Below are positions 17,672-27,073 of a stretch of 64,000 nucleotides of DNA, piece after piece. Made by a program: the position numbers and the translations under genes. Origin of the DNA: an uncultured Sphingomonas sp. (GTDB lineage Bacteria > Pseudomonadota > Alphaproteobacteria > Sphingomonadales > Sphingomonadaceae); assembly GCA_913776045.1 (NCBI GenBank), contig CAJYOI010000045.1:1-64000 (forward strand), in the 5' to 3' direction. Below the pieces are notes generated by a model. That model saw only the letters and a program-made list of their open reading frames with translations. It did not search any database and was not told where the DNA came from. Within the stretch, counting starts at the first letter, position 1, and each line of letters starts with the position of its first letter.

Positions 17672-19411
17672 TTATCGTGAGCGGTGGAACCACCAGCTGA
17701 CGCTCGTACCGCCGGGGGGTGTCTCCCCGGTGACGAGGAGCTGTTCGGTTGGATGCTGACGGCCGTCGCCGTCGATCCAGAGGCTTTCCTCGATGGCGAG
17801 CGCGCCGCCCTTGCAGCGAAATTGCCACAGGATATTGCCCGGCAGGCGCAACAACGCGGCCTGGCCATCGGCGGTCGGCGACACCTCGACCGTGGGGGCG
17901 AGGTGGAAGCGGATGGCGAAGGTCAGCGGCTCGGTCCGGCGGCGGGTGCGGCCGGTCGCCAGCAGCGAATCCTCGCCGCGGACGTCACGACCGTCGGCGC
18001 CCAAGGCGATCTGGCGACGGTGAACCATGCCGTAACGGCGGACATAGCCGTCATGGCTCGCCTCGATCCGGCTGACCGTGTCGGTTTCGGCGCGCGCCAG
18101 TTCGACCTCGCCGACACCGCGGCCCAGCGTGCCGTCGGGGTTCAGCGCGGTCGAATTGGAATCGCCCAACGTCAGCGTCGAATGCGCCGCGGTCGTGCGC
18201 AGGCCCTGCGCCAGTGCGTCGGGCAATTGCGCATTGGCCGCCCGCGCACCGCCGCAGTTCACGACAAGCCGGTTCGGCCCGTCCGACATTTCGAACGCGA
18301 GCGTGGACGCGCAGCCGCCATCCACCATCTGCCCGACCGGCGGCGGGGCAGCATCGACGATCAGCAGCGTGCCTGCATTGGCAAGCCGCTGATACCCCCA
18401 GCCGCGCGCCTGACGCAGCGGACGCGTTCGAATCTCGCTCGCCGCGATCACGGCGTCGATCGTGTCGCCAGCAATCGGCCCGCCGCCCTGCCAGCTCGAC
18501 AGTCCGCGGTCGCCGTGGGCGACGCCGAGCAGGGGCGGGACGAGCTTGCCGATCGCCATTTCGATGTCCGCCGGCATCTCCATCCGCCGCGCGGCATAGA
18601 CCGCGCGCAGGGCGACCAACGTCACCAGCGCATCGAGTTGGCCCGCGGGCTGACGCGTCACCGTGCCGCCATCGTCAAGCACGGATAGGCCGAGCGCGCG
18701 GATCATGCCCGCCTCGCCGAAGACGCGCCGCGGGTCGCCGCCCGGGATCATCAATCCGGCGGTGATTACGCCGGCCCAGGCCGCGATGCGTGGGGCGCCG
18801 GCGGGCGCCTTGTCGGCGGTGCGTTCGAGATGCCGCGCGCCGCGGGCGAGGGCGTGGAGCACCGACGAGCGATAGACGAGGTCGGTCGACGACAGGATCA
18901 GCGGTGCATGCGCGACCCAGGCGAGCAGGCGCTTGCCCGTCAGGTCGGGGCGCCACGCTGGTTCGGATACCGCTTCGCCATGCGTGGCCAGCCAAGCGCG
19001 CATAATGGTTTCGGCGATCGGCGCCGCTTGCGCGCGCGGGGCGACGGTCGACAGGTCGCGCAGCCAGCCGAAGCTGTGGATGTGATCGGCAAAGGACCGG
19101 CTGACACCTGGCAGCTTGGCGTCCAACCCTTCGATCGCGCGGCGTTCACCACGCAGCGAGATATACCCGTCGAACAGCGCCCGCCCGCGCGACGGGTCAC
19201 CGACGAACGGATCGTCGGCGACCGTAATCAGCTTCAGCGGATGTTTGCCGCGCAGCCTGAGGCCATGAAGAGGGGTACGCCATGTCAGCCGGTGGAAGCG
19301 TTCGGCCAGCCGCTCGGCGAGCGACAGGCCGCTGTCGCCACCGACACGGATCAGCCGTTTTCCCTCGTCGATCCCGTCGACGGGCAGGTCGTCGGGCGGC
19401 AGGGTGCTCAT
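17672..19411 (-). CDS. Heparinase II/III family protein
   Basis: A 579-residue protein with an alpha-helical N-terminal half ([12 protein letters not shown], followed by long helices) and a beta-rich C-terminal half ([28 protein letters not shown]), the layout of heparinase II/III-like polysaccharide lyases. No signal peptide is evident. It starts with a 4-base overlap with rpe and ends ten bases before purH, so it looks co-transcribed with housekeeping genes. The substrate is not known; in sphingomonads this copy is a chromosomal fixture and not part of a polysaccharide-utilisation locus. Confidence 0.85.
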   Translation of the reverse strand: MSTLPPDDLPVDGIDEGKRLIRVGGDSGLSLAERLAERFHRLTWRTPLHGLRLRGKHPLKLITVADDPFVGDPSRGRALFDGYISLRGERRAIEGLDAKLPGVSRSFADHIHSFGWLRDLSTVAPRAQAAPIAETIMRAWLATHGEAVSEPAWRPDLTGKRLLAWVAHAPLILSSTDLVYRSSVLHALARGARHLERTADKAPAGAPRIAAWAGVITAGLMIPGGDPRRVFGEAGMIRALGLSVLDDGGTVTRQPAGQLDALVTLVALRAVYAARRMEMPADIEMAIGKLVPPLLGVAHGDRGLSSWQGGGPIAGDTIDAVIAASEIRTRPLRQARGWGYQRLANAGTLLIVDAAPPPVGQMVDGGCASTLAFEMSDGPNRLVVNCGGARAANAQLPDALAQGLRTTAAHSTLTLGDSNSTALNPDGTLGRGVGEVELARAETDTVSRIEASHDGYVRRYGMVHRRQIALGADGRDVRGEDSLLATGRTRRRTEPLTFAIRFHLAPTVEVSPTADGQAALLRLPGNILWQFRCKGGALAIEESLWIDGDGRQHPTEQLLVTGETPPGGTSVSWWFHRSR

Positions 19412-20079
19412 CGGGCCGCGTCTTCACCCCGCAGCGCGCGGATGTTCGCGGCATAGCGATCGGGCCCGCCGCGGAAGGTCGCGCTGCCGGCGACCAGCAC
19501 GTCGGCGCCCGCGTCGATGCACGCCTTCGCGGTCGTCGCGTCGACTCCGCCGTCGACCTGCAGGTCGATCGCGCGGCCGGACATGTCGATCATCTTGCGG
19601 ATCGCGGCGATCTTCTTCAGCTGGCTGGGTATGAAGCTCTGCCCGCCGAAACCCGGGTTAACGCTCATCACCAGCACCAAGTCGACCATGTCGATCAGAT
19701 AATCGAGCATCTTGGCCGGGGTCGCGGGATTGAGCACAACGCCGGCGCGCTTGCCCAGCGACTTGATGTGCTGGACGGTGCGGTGAACGTGGGGGGCGGC
19801 CTCCGGATGCACGGTGATGATGTCGGCGCCGGCATCGGCGAAGGCGTCCAGATACGCGTCGATCGGCGAGATCATCAGGTGGACGTCGAACGGCTTCGTC
19901 GTGTGCGGGCGCAGCGCCTTCACCACCGCCGGGCCGATCGTGATGTTGGGGACGAAATGCCCGTCCATCACGTCAATGTGGATCCAGTCGGCGCCCGCGG
20001 CGTCGATCGCGCGGACTTCTTCGCCCAGTTTGGCGAAATCGGCGGAGAGGATGGAGGGAGCGATGCGGACGGGCTGCAT
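19408..20079 (-). CDS. rpe: Ribulose-phosphate 3-epimerase
   Basis: A 223-residue TIM-barrel enzyme that interconverts ribulose-5-phosphate and xylulose-5-phosphate in the pentose phosphate pathway. Motifs include [14 protein letters not shown] at the start, [12 protein letters not shown] (metal ligands and catalytic Asp), HLMI, and [12 protein letters not shown] near the phosphate site. ATG 20079 ([11 protein letters not shown]) is preferred to an ATG at 20115. The 3' end overlaps the next gene by four bases. Confidence 0.96.
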   Translation of the reverse strand: MQPVRIAPSILSADFAKLGEEVRAIDAAGADWIHIDVMDGHFVPNITIGPAVVKALRPHTTKPFDVHLMISPIDAYLDAFADAGADIITVHPEAAPHVHRTVQHIKSLGKRAGVVLNPATPAKMLDYLIDMVDLVLVMSVNPGFGGQSFIPSQLKKIAAIRKMIDMSGRAIDLQVDGGVDATTAKACIDAGADVLVAGSATFRGGPDRYAANIRALRGEDAAR

Positions 20080-20116
20080 GCCCGCTGCCCTTAGCATCGT
20101 CTCGGCGCGGGACAAG

Positions 20117-21391
20117 TCAGCCGTTGCGCGTCATCCGCGCGATGAAAAAGCCATCCAGCCCACCCCGGTCGCCCAGCATGCCGGGCAAGGTGCGGACGAA
20201 GCCGTCTGCACTCGGGACAATGCCATCCGGCAGCTCGTCCGCCGAAACGGGTACGATCGCAAAGTCATCGCGTGCCGCGCGGAACGCCGCAATCTGTGCC
20301 TCGCCCTCTTCAGGCTCTAGCGAGCAGACGGCATAGACGATCGTCCCGCCCGGCCGCGCCCAGTCGGCCGCGCGGGCGAGCAGTGCGGCCTGGATGTCGC
20401 GCGCTTCTGCGATCACGCGGGCGGTCGCGCGGTGGAGCACGTCCGGGTGGCGGCGGAAGATGCCGGTCGCGCTGCACGGCGCGTCGATCAGGATCGCGTC
20501 GAACGGGGCGGGGGGCGTCCAGCTCAATGCGTCGGCGACGACGACGTCCGCCGACAGTCCGGTGCGCGCCAGATTGTCGGACAGGCGGGCGAGGCGGGCT
20601 TCGGACACATCGAGCGCGGTCACGTCCCAACCAGCGGCCGCCAGTTGCATCGTCTTGCCGCCCGGCGCGGCGCACAGGTCTAGCACGTGGCCCTTGCCCG
20701 CGCCCAGCAGGCGGGCCGGGAGCGAGGCGGCTAGGTCCTGCACCCACCAGCCGCCTTCGCCGAACCCTTCGGCGGCGCGGACGCTGGTGCCGACCGGCAA
20801 TCGGACGTGATGCGGTGCGAGCGACACGCCCTCCGGGTGCTCTACGGCCTCGGACTTGAGCGACAGGTCGAGCGGCGGCTGATCGACGATCGCGCGGCCC
20901 GCAGCCTCGACCATATCTGCGCCCCAGGCGGCTTCCCAGCGCGCGGCGACCGTAGGGGGCAGCGTCGCCACGTCGGGCAGCGCGGCATTGGCGCGCATCA
21001 GGGTGCCGAAGACGCCGTGCACCAGCTTGCGCGGGCCGCCATCGACCAGCGGCAGCACCGTCGAGATCGCGGCGTGCGGCGGCGTTTCCAGCAAAATCGC
21101 TTGGGCGAGCGCGATGCGCAGCGCGAACCGCGCCTTGGCATCGTCGGGCAGCGGCTGACGCGTCGCCGAATCGATCAGCGCATCGAGATCGGCGAGCCGC
21201 CGCAACACTTGCGCGGCGATCGCGTGAGTCAGCGCCCGGTCGGACGAATTGTCCAACCCCTGCGTCGCATTGTGCAGCGCGCCCTCCAGAGCCTGGCCAC
21301 GGCGCAGCACCGCGTCGAGCAGGCGCAGCGCCGCACGGCGGGCGGGAACGCCGGGGGGATCGTCGCGAGTGGGCTTGTAAGGGGCAGGCAT
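20117..21391 (-). CDS. rsmB: 16S rRNA m5C967 methyltransferase (RsmB/NOP2-SUN family)
   Basis: A 424-residue methyltransferase. An N-terminal NusB-like RNA-binding domain (about 15-140) precedes a Rossmann SAM-binding domain with [10 protein letters not shown] (238-247). Catalytic cysteines are present in DAPCSATG (C306) and VCSL (C356). The start [14 protein letters not shown] was preferred to the ATG at 21445 because the 18 extra residues look unconserved. It leads the minus-strand rsmB-rpe-heparinase-purH block and is divergent from the DUF1674 gene. Confidence 0.93.
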   Translation of the reverse strand: MPAPYKPTRDDPPGVPARRAALRLLDAVLRRGQALEGALHNATQGLDNSSDRALTHAIAAQVLRRLADLDALIDSATRQPLPDDAKARFALRIALAQAILLETPPHAAISTVLPLVDGGPRKLVHGVFGTLMRANAALPDVATLPPTVAARWEAAWGADMVEAAGRAIVDQPPLDLSLKSEAVEHPEGVSLAPHHVRLPVGTSVRAAEGFGEGGWWVQDLAASLPARLLGAGKGHVLDLCAAPGGKTMQLAAAGWDVTALDVSEARLARLSDNLARTGLSADVVVADALSWTPPAPFDAILIDAPCSATGIFRRHPDVLHRATARVIAEARDIQAALLARAADWARPGGTIVYAVCSLEPEEGEAQIAAFRAARDDFAIVPVSADELPDGIVPSADGFVRTLPGMLGDRGGLDGFFIARMTRNG

Positions 21392-21443
21392 CGCGCCGAT
21401 GTGGCGGCTAACGCGCTGCGACGCAATCGCCGGAGACTGGATC

Positions 21444-21602
21444 ATGGGTCAGCGACCCCCGCATATGAAACCGCCCGAAGACCTGCCCCCCAACCCGCCG
21501 GTCCCCGCACCCGGCCCCGATACGCAGCCCGAACCCGGCAGCGACCGGCACCCGACGCGCTACGGTGATTGGGAAAAGAAGGGCATCGCGATTGATTTTT
21601 GA
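21444..21602 (+). CDS. DUF1674 protein, probable succinate dehydrogenase assembly factor 4
   Basis: A 52-residue protein. The proline-rich N-terminus is followed by the diagnostic C-terminal motif RYGDWEKKGIAIDF, shared with mitochondrial SDHAF4/Sdh8, which binds flavinylated SdhA during complex II assembly. No sdh genes are in the window, so the assignment rests on the motif. ATG 21444 is preferred; an internal ATG at 21465 would also keep the motif. It is divergent from rsmB. Confidence 0.85.
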   Translation: MGQRPPHMKPPEDLPPNPPVPAPGPDTQPEPGSDRHPTRYGDWEKKGIAIDF

Positions 21603-21636
21603 CGCGGGGTGTGGCGCCGTTGAATTTAAAAGAGCG

Positions 21637-21726
21637 GTCATCCTGACGACAGTCGGGATCCAGAGCCAAACAGGTCAAAGCTTTCGTCGTGTAAGCCCTG
21701 GACTCCGGCTTTCGCCGGAATGACGT
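21637..21726. repeat. Intergenic palindromic repeat upstream of the AsmA-like gene
   Basis: GTCATCCTGACGACAGTCGGG with GGATCCAGAGCC at the left and CCTGGACTCCGGCTTTCGCC with GGAATGACG at the right form an imperfect inverted pair. It is related to copies at 25412-25502 and 49955-50036, which share GGATCCAG and the GGATGA/GGAATGA ends. Confidence 0.75.
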
Positions 21727-21793
21727 AGAAGACAGGTTGGGGTCGGTTCGTTCCACCACAGGAACAAAAGCCGGCGTCGCACGTCCCCGCTGA

Positions 21794-23644
21794 ATGGCCC
21801 TGCATTACCACCGCTGGCTCCGATGGACTGCAATCCTTCTGATACTATTGGCGATCAGCGCCATCCTGCTGCTCGCCGCCTTCCCGGTCGCGCCGTTTCG
21901 CGAACGGGCGGAGCGGACGCTGAGCGAGCGGTTCGGACGGCCCGTCACCATCGGCGCGCTCGAACGCACGCCGGCCTTTTCCTTCACGCCCACGATCCGC
22001 ATCCGTGACGTGCGTATCCCGCAGCCGGCGTGGGCAGGGGCGGGCGACCTGGCGCGGATCGCAACGCTCGACATGCAGATCCGCAGCCTCGGTCTGCTGA
22101 CCGGGCGGGTCGATCCGAAGAATGTGACCGCGAGCGACGTCCGCCTCGACCTGGTCCGTACCGCAGAGGGGCGGACGAACTGGGACCGACCGGGCGGGAC
22201 GAAGGATGCCGGCTCGGGCAGCCCGTTTCGGCTCGATGGGCTGACCGTGCGCGATGCCGTGGTGCGCTATCGCGACGGCAAGCAGGATCGGCAGTTCACG
22301 ATCGCGGTCACCTCCGATGCAACCGGATTCGCCGCGCGCGGGCAGGGCGTCGTGCGCGGCACGGCGGTGCGCGTGGCGGCGACCGGTGCGGCGATCACCG
22401 CGGGCGACCAGCCCTGGCCGTTTCGCGTACGCCTCGATGGTCCTTCGCTGGCGATGACCGCGCAGGGGCGGATGGACACGCCACTCGATACCGAACGCAT
22501 GACGCTGGCGGTGACGGCGCGCGCCTCCAGCCTGAAGCTGATCGACGCGGTGATCGAGGCCGGGCTGTTCGGTACCCAGCCGGTGCAGTTGAGCGCCGAC
22601 GTCCGCCACGACGGCCCGAAATGGCAGATCGAAAACCTGCGCGGTCGGATTGGGCGGTCGGAATTCACCGGCAAGCTGGCGGTCGACAAGACCAGCGGGC
22701 GAACGGTTCTGAACGGGGATATTCGCGCCCCGCAGCTCGATTTCGAAGACCTCGCCGACGATGCCGGGCTCGCCAAGGCGGCCGCGCTGCAACGCGCGGT
22801 CGGGCCGCGGGTCGTGCCGAACACCCGCGTCGACATCGGGAAAATCACCTCGACCGACGGACGGATCACATTCCGCATCGATCGCATCCTCAGCCGCGAG
22901 CCCTCCGTGATGCGCTCGGCGTCGGGTACGCTGGTGCTGGACCGGCAATTGCTGACCGTGGAGCCGCTGCGCATCGGCCTGATCAAGGGCGCGATTACCG
23001 GCAAGGCAGTGGTCGACCAGCGCGGCGGGCGTCCGGCGCCGACGGTGACGCTTTCGCTCGATCTCAGCGACAGCAGCATCGCCGCCCTGGCCGGGAGTGG
23101 CGACGTGACCGGCCGGCTTGCGGCGCGCGTGCGGCTGAGCGGCGTCGGCGAGACGATCCGCAGCGCGGTCGGACGGTCGAGCGGGCAGATCGGGATCGTC
23201 GCCCGCGACGGCGCGCTGCCGGCCAAGATGGCGGCGATGCTCGGGTTCGATGCCGGCCGCGCGATGACCGCCGACGAAGACGCTCGGGCACGACTGCGGT
23301 GCGCGGTCTTGCGATTGGACGTCACCGGCGGGCGCGGGCGTTTCGATCCGCTGATCGTCGATACCAGCGCCAGCCAGACGCGTGGCACCGGCGGCGTCGT
23401 CTTACCCGCCGAAACCATCGCCGCGAAGCTGACCGGAGCGCCCAAGCACAACAGTCTGTTGCGGATTCCGGGCTCGGTGCTCGTCTCGGGCACGCTTTCG
23501 TCGCCGCAGGTCGTGGTGCCGCAGGAAACCAAGTCGGTCGGCAATATCCTGAAAGGCCTGGGCCGCGCGATTACCGGCAAGCAGGGGCCGGTCGCGGGTA
23601 ATGCCGATTGCGATGCGCTTAGCCGGCGCGCGATCGGGCGATAG
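21794..23644 (+). CDS. AsmA family protein (envelope lipid transport/biogenesis)
   Basis: A 616-residue protein with one N-terminal transmembrane helix (about 11-35) and a long periplasmic beta-rich body. The opening after the helix, with VAPFRERAERTLSERFGRPV, and the C-terminal stretch with LSGVGETIRSAVG and GQIGIVARDGAL match AsmA proteins, related to the TamB/YhdP bridge-like lipid transporters. The LTVEPLRIGLIKG strand and SGTLSSPQVV near the end are typical. No partner is adjacent. The ATG at 21794 gives a basic N-terminus directly before the helix. Confidence 0.88.
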   Translation: MALHYHRWLRWTAILLILLAISAILLLAAFPVAPFRERAERTLSERFGRPVTIGALERTPAFSFTPTIRIRDVRIPQPAWAGAGDLARIATLDMQIRSLGLLTGRVDPKNVTASDVRLDLVRTAEGRTNWDRPGGTKDAGSGSPFRLDGLTVRDAVVRYRDGKQDRQFTIAVTSDATGFAARGQGVVRGTAVRVAATGAAITAGDQPWPFRVRLDGPSLAMTAQGRMDTPLDTERMTLAVTARASSLKLIDAVIEAGLFGTQPVQLSADVRHDGPKWQIENLRGRIGRSEFTGKLAVDKTSGRTVLNGDIRAPQLDFEDLADDAGLAKAAALQRAVGPRVVPNTRVDIGKITSTDGRITFRIDRILSREPSVMRSASGTLVLDRQLLTVEPLRIGLIKGAITGKAVVDQRGGRPAPTVTLSLDLSDSSIAALAGSGDVTGRLAARVRLSGVGETIRSAVGRSSGQIGIVARDGALPAKMAAMLGFDAGRAMTADEDARARLRCAVLRLDVTGGRGRFDPLIVDTSASQTRGTGGVVLPAETIAAKLTGAPKHNSLLRIPGSVLVSGTLSSPQVVVPQETKSVGNILKGLGRAITGKQGPVAGNADCDALSRRAIGR

Positions 23645-23877
23645 ACACGGTTCGGGGGCCGGCTCCTCGCGGAACCGACCCCCGCCCCCGATACGCCACC
23701 CGGGGGATGGTTTTCCCGCGGATACGCTACGCGCGGGAAAGCTTGGGAATTTGGTTCAGGCTGTGCGGCGGGCAGCGGCAAAGCCGCTGCCGTCGGTCGG
23801 GTCGCCTAGCGGCGACCCGCCGGCCGCGTCGCGCTATTCGCTTCGCGAAACGGCGCCGTCGCTATCGCCGACGCGCC
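23645..23877. other. Convergent intergenic region with two strong hairpins
   Basis: No gene is supported here. Two perfect hairpins stand side by side: GGCAGCGGC/GCCGCTGCC at 23771-23791 with loop AAA, and GGGTCGCC/GGCGACCC at 23799-23818 with loop TAGC. TTCGCTTCGCGAA follows at about 23838. The region separates two convergent genes, so bidirectional termination is plausible, though no T-tract is present. Confidence 0.5.
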
Positions 23878-24252
23878 TTAGCGCGAGCGGGCGCAACCCC
23901 GCGGCGGGTCCGACTTGTCAATCGCACGACCGGCGACCGCGCCTAGGGCACCGCCCAGGATTGCCCCCAGCGTCCGGTCACCGCGACCCGCCAGGGCATT
24001 GCCGGCCAGACCGCCGGCGATCGCGCCGATCACAGTGCCGCCGTCACCGTCCTTGCAAGGGTTCTGGCGGTTGACGTAGCGACGGTCGTAGCCGCGATAG
24101 TTGCGGTACCCGCGATCATAGCCGTAGCCGTCGTTGTACCCGCGGTCGTATCCATAGCCACGGTCATAGCGTTGGGCCATCGCCGGGGTGGCAGCAACGC
24201 CGCCCGCAAGGGTTGCGAACGCGGCGCCAGCGAGCGTCAGTTTCTTAAACAT
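23878..24252 (-). CDS. Secreted glycine-zipper protein with Tyr/Gly/Arg/Asp-rich repeats
   Basis: A 124-residue protein with a signal peptide (about 1-26, ending PAMAQ). Residues about 27-62 are imperfect repeats of YDRGY with extra Tyr, Gly, Asn and Arg. A glycine-zipper segment follows (GTVIGAIAGGLAGNALAGRG and GAILGGALGAVAGRAI), as in 17 kDa surface-antigen/2TM proteins that associate with the outer membrane. No lipobox cysteine is seen. The start MFKKLTLAGAAFATL follows GGAGATTATCA. The function is unknown. Confidence 0.82.
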   Translation of the reverse strand: MFKKLTLAGAAFATLAGGVAATPAMAQRYDRGYGYDRGYNDGYGYDRGYRNYRGYDRRYVNRQNPCKDGDGGTVIGAIAGGLAGNALAGRGDRTLGAILGGALGAVAGRAIDKSDPPRGCARSR

Positions 24253-24424
24253 TGATAATCTCCTCGCGTCTTCAACTCTGTCCGGCGGCGGTTCGATTCG
24301 GATCGTCGCCCTCGACAAACAGTTGATTCGCACACACGCCGTGGCCGTTCGCTGAATGCGGCTGTTATCGTTCGTTCAGCGAAACGGGTGTCGTGCGGCG
24401 CGCTCGCGCGTTAGGAGGCGCGCA

Positions 24425-25405
24425 GTGCGCGTGCTCCTCATCATCCTGGCGGTCCTGATCGTCGTGCCGTCGTGGAGCGGCGACGAACGACTGCCGCTGT
24501 GGGATGCCGTGCCGACGGTAACCGCGACCCGCGTGCCGTTGTCCGAGGCGCAGCCCGCCCTGCGGCGCCTGGGGCCACTCACCTATCTGGGCGGCGTTCA
24601 TCTGAGCAGCCGCAACTGGGCGTTCGGCGGCTATTCCTCGCTGATCGTGCGGGGCGACCGTTTCCTGCTGCTGAGCGACGGCGGGCTGACGCTCGATTTC
24701 GCGATGGGGGCGGACTGGCGCCCGCGCGATGCTCGTGTCGGCGAACTTCCCGATGGACCCGGCACCGGCTGGCGCAAGTCCGACCGCGATAGCGAATCGA
24801 TGGTGGCCGACCCGAAGACGGGCGATCTGCTGGTGGGATTCGAGCGCGCGAATGCGATCTGGCGCTACGACGCAGCCCTGACCCGCGTCATCCGCCATTA
24901 CGCGCCGCCTGCCATGAAGCGCTGGCCGCGCAACGGCGGGCCGGAGGCGATGGCGATCCTGAAGGACGGGCGCACGGTCGTGTTTGCCGAAGATGCCTCT
25001 ATGCCCGGAGGCCGGCCGGGAAAGCAGGCGCTGATCTTTCCCGCCGATCCCACCGATCCGCAGACCCGGCCACGGCGCTTCGCTTTCGTGCCCCCCGATG
25101 GCTATGATCCGACCGATGCCGTGGTCCTGCCCGATGGGCGCCTGCTGGTCCTGACCCGCGCGCTGACGCTGCGGGAATTCTTCACCGCCAAGTTGGTGCT
25201 GGTCGATTCGCGGACTATCCGTGCCGGCGCAACCGTCCGCGGGCGCGAGATTGCCAGCTTCACCGGCGACGTTATCCACGACAATTTCGAAGGCCTGGCG
25301 GTCACCCGCGAGGGCAGGACGACGGTCGTGTGGGTGTTGTCGGACGACAATGGACCCAGCCTGTTCGAGCGATCCCTGCTGCTGAAATTCCGATTCGACG
25401 GGTAG
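24425..25405 (+). CDS. Phytase-like esterase-domain protein, secreted or anchored
   Basis: A protein of about 326 residues with a hydrophobic N-terminal segment (RVLLIILAVLIVVPS) and a beta-propeller-like body. Motifs such as LTYLGGVHLSS, LLLSDGG, SESMVADPK and HDNFEGLAV match the esterase-like activity of phytase family (PF13449). GTG 24425 was chosen because AGGAGG (24413-24418) lies six bases upstream; an in-frame ATG at 24356 would put an arginine-rich stretch before the hydrophobic segment. Enzyme activity is not proven for this family member. Confidence 0.8.
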   Translation: MRVLLIILAVLIVVPSWSGDERLPLWDAVPTVTATRVPLSEAQPALRRLGPLTYLGGVHLSSRNWAFGGYSSLIVRGDRFLLLSDGGLTLDFAMGADWRPRDARVGELPDGPGTGWRKSDRDSESMVADPKTGDLLVGFERANAIWRYDAALTRVIRHYAPPAMKRWPRNGGPEAMAILKDGRTVVFAEDASMPGGRPGKQALIFPADPTDPQTRPRRFAFVPPDGYDPTDAVVLPDGRLLVLTRALTLREFFTAKLVLVDSRTIRAGATVRGREIASFTGDVIHDNFEGLAVTREGRTTVVWVLSDDNGPSLFERSLLLKFRFDG

Positions 25406-25411
25406 CTTCCC

Positions 25412-25502
25412 GTCACACCCCGGTAGCGTCAGGATCCAGGACCAAGAGTCCTATAGTTCCCAATGCAAGCCACCCAGAATTTCGGCTTTCGCCGGAATGA
25501 CG
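25412..25502. repeat. Intergenic palindromic repeat, decayed copy
   Basis: The region starts GTCACACCCCGGTAGC with CAGGATCCAGG and ends with CGGCTTTCGCCGGAATGACG. The right side matches the right side of the 21637-21726 repeat; the left side has diverged. Confidence 0.65.
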
Positions 25503-25537
25503 GAATAAGAACTCGTAGTCCGGACACACGCACACGC

Positions 25538-25573
25538 GAAGCGCCGCCCCGACGCGAGCCGGGACGGCGCTTC
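25538..25573 (-). terminator. Hairpin downstream of rpmB
   Basis: GAAGCGCCGCCCCG (25538-25551) pairs with CGGGACGGCGCTTC (25560-25573) with one mismatch. It lies 48 bases beyond the rpmB stop in the direction of transcription. No T-tract follows, so intrinsic termination is likely but not certain. Confidence 0.5.
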
Positions 25574-25620
25574 CTGAAACCCTGTACGCACCGGCGGACG
25601 ACCGCCGATGCGGGCACGCT

Positions 25621-25917
25621 TTACGCGGCCTTGGTTTCCGCGAGCTTCTTCTTGACGTCGCGCTTCAGGCGACGGGCGCGCAGCGACAGGTCGGTGTCGC
25701 TGGTCTTGACCAGCCAGTTGTCGAGGCCGCCGTTGTGCTCGACCGAGCGCAGGCCGTGCGTCGACACGCGCAGGCGCACGCTGGTGCCCAGCGCGTCGCT
25801 GATCAGCGTGACGTTCTGCAGGTTCGGCAGGAACGTACGCTTGGTCTTGTTGTTGGCGTGGGAGACATTGTGACCCACCTGCCGGCCCTTGCCGGTCAGC
25901 TCGCAAATGCGCGACAT
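25621..25917 (-). CDS. rpmB: 50S ribosomal protein L28 (bL28)
   Basis: A 98-residue ribosomal protein of the large subunit. The N-terminus [20 protein letters not shown] and the [20 protein letters not shown] core are typical for bL28. The C-terminal extension, with [13 protein letters not shown], is usual in alphaproteobacteria. It is monocistronic, with its own hairpin downstream, and is divergent from a small membrane protein gene across about 170 bases. Confidence 0.97.
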   Translation of the reverse strand: MSRICELTGKGRQVGHNVSHANNKTKRTFLPNLQNVTLISDALGTSVRLRVSTHGLRSVEHNGGLDNWLVKTSDTDLSLRARRLKRDVKKKLAETKAA

Positions 25918-26084
25918 CGCTTGAAATCCTGATCTACCAACGGTCGAAACCGACCCGGAAAGGCCGCGCCCCTACCCCGTGGTGCCGCATCCGTCAACCG
26001 ATTCACGCCGACCACATGCAACTTAGCGCGGATCAACTGCGTTTGGTTACGCGAACGATTCGAATCTTTCGGGGAGATTGTGGC

Positions 26085-26315
26085 ATGCGCGCGTTGCTGG
26101 TTCTGTTGGGTCTCGCGGTGGTCGTCGTCATCATCCTGATGTCGCTGGGCATGATCTCTATCGACGGCGGCCGCCTGCCACGCGTGGCGGTCGAGGGCGG
26201 GCAGGCGCCTAAGGTCGATGTCGGCACGATCGACGTCGGAACGGTGAACAAGACCGTGCAGGTGCCGGTGGTCGAGGTGAAGAAGGCCGACAATAGCACC
26301 GCCACCCCGCAATGA
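26085..26315 (+). CDS. Small secreted or membrane-anchored protein, unknown
   Basis: A 76-residue protein with an N-terminal hydrophobic helix (ALLVLLGLAVVVVIILMSL) and a Val- and Gly-rich tail with the repeated pattern VDVGTIDVGTVNKTVQVP. ATG 26085 was chosen so the helix is at the N-terminus; an upstream alternative begins at 26016. Its stop overlaps the start of the Pmp3 gene by four bases, which suggests coupled translation. No family was recognised. Confidence 0.7.
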   Translation: MRALLVLLGLAVVVVIILMSLGMISIDGGRLPRVAVEGGQAPKVDVGTIDVGTVNKTVQVPVVEVKKADNSTATPQ

Positions 26316-26503
26316 ACGTAAGCGTCGGAGAGGTCGTGGCTGCGGTCCTGCTGCCGCCGCTCGGCGTCTTCTTGAAGCATGGCACGGGACGCGATTTTTG
26401 GATCGCGTGTGCGCTGACGCTGATTGGCTTCCTGCCCGGCGTGGTCTTTTCGCTATGGATTGTGTTGCGCAAGGCGCGTGACGAGGCGCCGGCCACCGTC
26501 TAA
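26312..26503 (+). CDS. YqaE/Pmp3 family small membrane protein
   Basis: A 63-residue protein with two hydrophobic helices. The pattern LPPLGVFLKHGTG, then WIACALTLIGFLPGVVFSLW, is the Pmp3/UPF0057 signature; the family is linked to membrane potential and stress tolerance in yeast and plants, and its bacterial role is not settled. It overlaps the preceding gene by four bases and ends nine bases before tadA. Confidence 0.88.
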   Translation: MNVSVGEVVAAVLLPPLGVFLKHGTGRDFWIACALTLIGFLPGVVFSLWIVLRKARDEAPATV

Positions 26504-26512
26504 CCGGTCGCG

Positions 26513-26962
26513 ATGTTTCCGCTTCCGCCCCCGATGCGCGCCGCGCTCGATGCCGCTGCCGATGCAGGCGGGCGGGGCGAAGTACCGGTCGGCGCAGTGG
26601 TGATGCGCGGCGCCGAAGTCGTCGCGGTCGCCGCCAACGCGCCGCGGACGCTCCACGATCCGACCGCGCATGCCGAAATGCTGGCAATTCGCCGGGCGGC
26701 GCAGGCGTTGGGCCGCGACCGGCTCGACGACTGCGACCTGTGGGTGACGCTGGAACCTTGCGCGATGTGCGCCGGGGCCATCGCGCATGCCCGGATCGTC
26801 CGGCTCTACTATGCCGCCAGCGATGTGAAGGGCGGGGCGGTAGAGCATGGGGCTCGCTTCTTCGGTCAACCGACCTGCCACCACCGGCCCGAGATCTATT
26901 CGGGCATCGGCGAGCGCGAGGCCGCCGACCTGCTGCGCGGCTTCTTCGCGGCGCGGCGGTAG
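26513..26962 (+). CDS. tadA: tRNA-specific adenosine deaminase
   Basis: A 149-residue zinc deaminase that makes inosine at the wobble position (A34) of tRNA-Arg(ACG). The catalytic motifs are HAEM (H53, E55) and PCAMC (C83 and C86), with the typical GAVEHGARFF segment later. It starts nine bases after the pmp3-like gene. Related guanine deaminases share the motifs, but length and motif context favour TadA. Confidence 0.92.
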   Translation: MFPLPPPMRAALDAAADAGGRGEVPVGAVVMRGAEVVAVAANAPRTLHDPTAHAEMLAIRRAAQALGRDRLDDCDLWVTLEPCAMCAGAIAHARIVRLYYAASDVKGGAVEHGARFFGQPTCHHRPEIYSGIGEREAADLLRGFFAARR

Positions 26963-27073
26963 CCCGCTTCGTCTCCGCAGAGTCGGAACGGCTTTGCCCA
27001 CGGTGCGTACATCTTGCATCCTCATCCCCGTCCACCCGCCGCAAGCGCGGGGGACGTCCGCAATGAAGGAGGC

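Noticed and set aside
23645-23877. Hairpin-rich region as a CRISPR array or structured RNA
   Set aside because: The hairpins have different stems, and there are no regular direct repeats or spacers.
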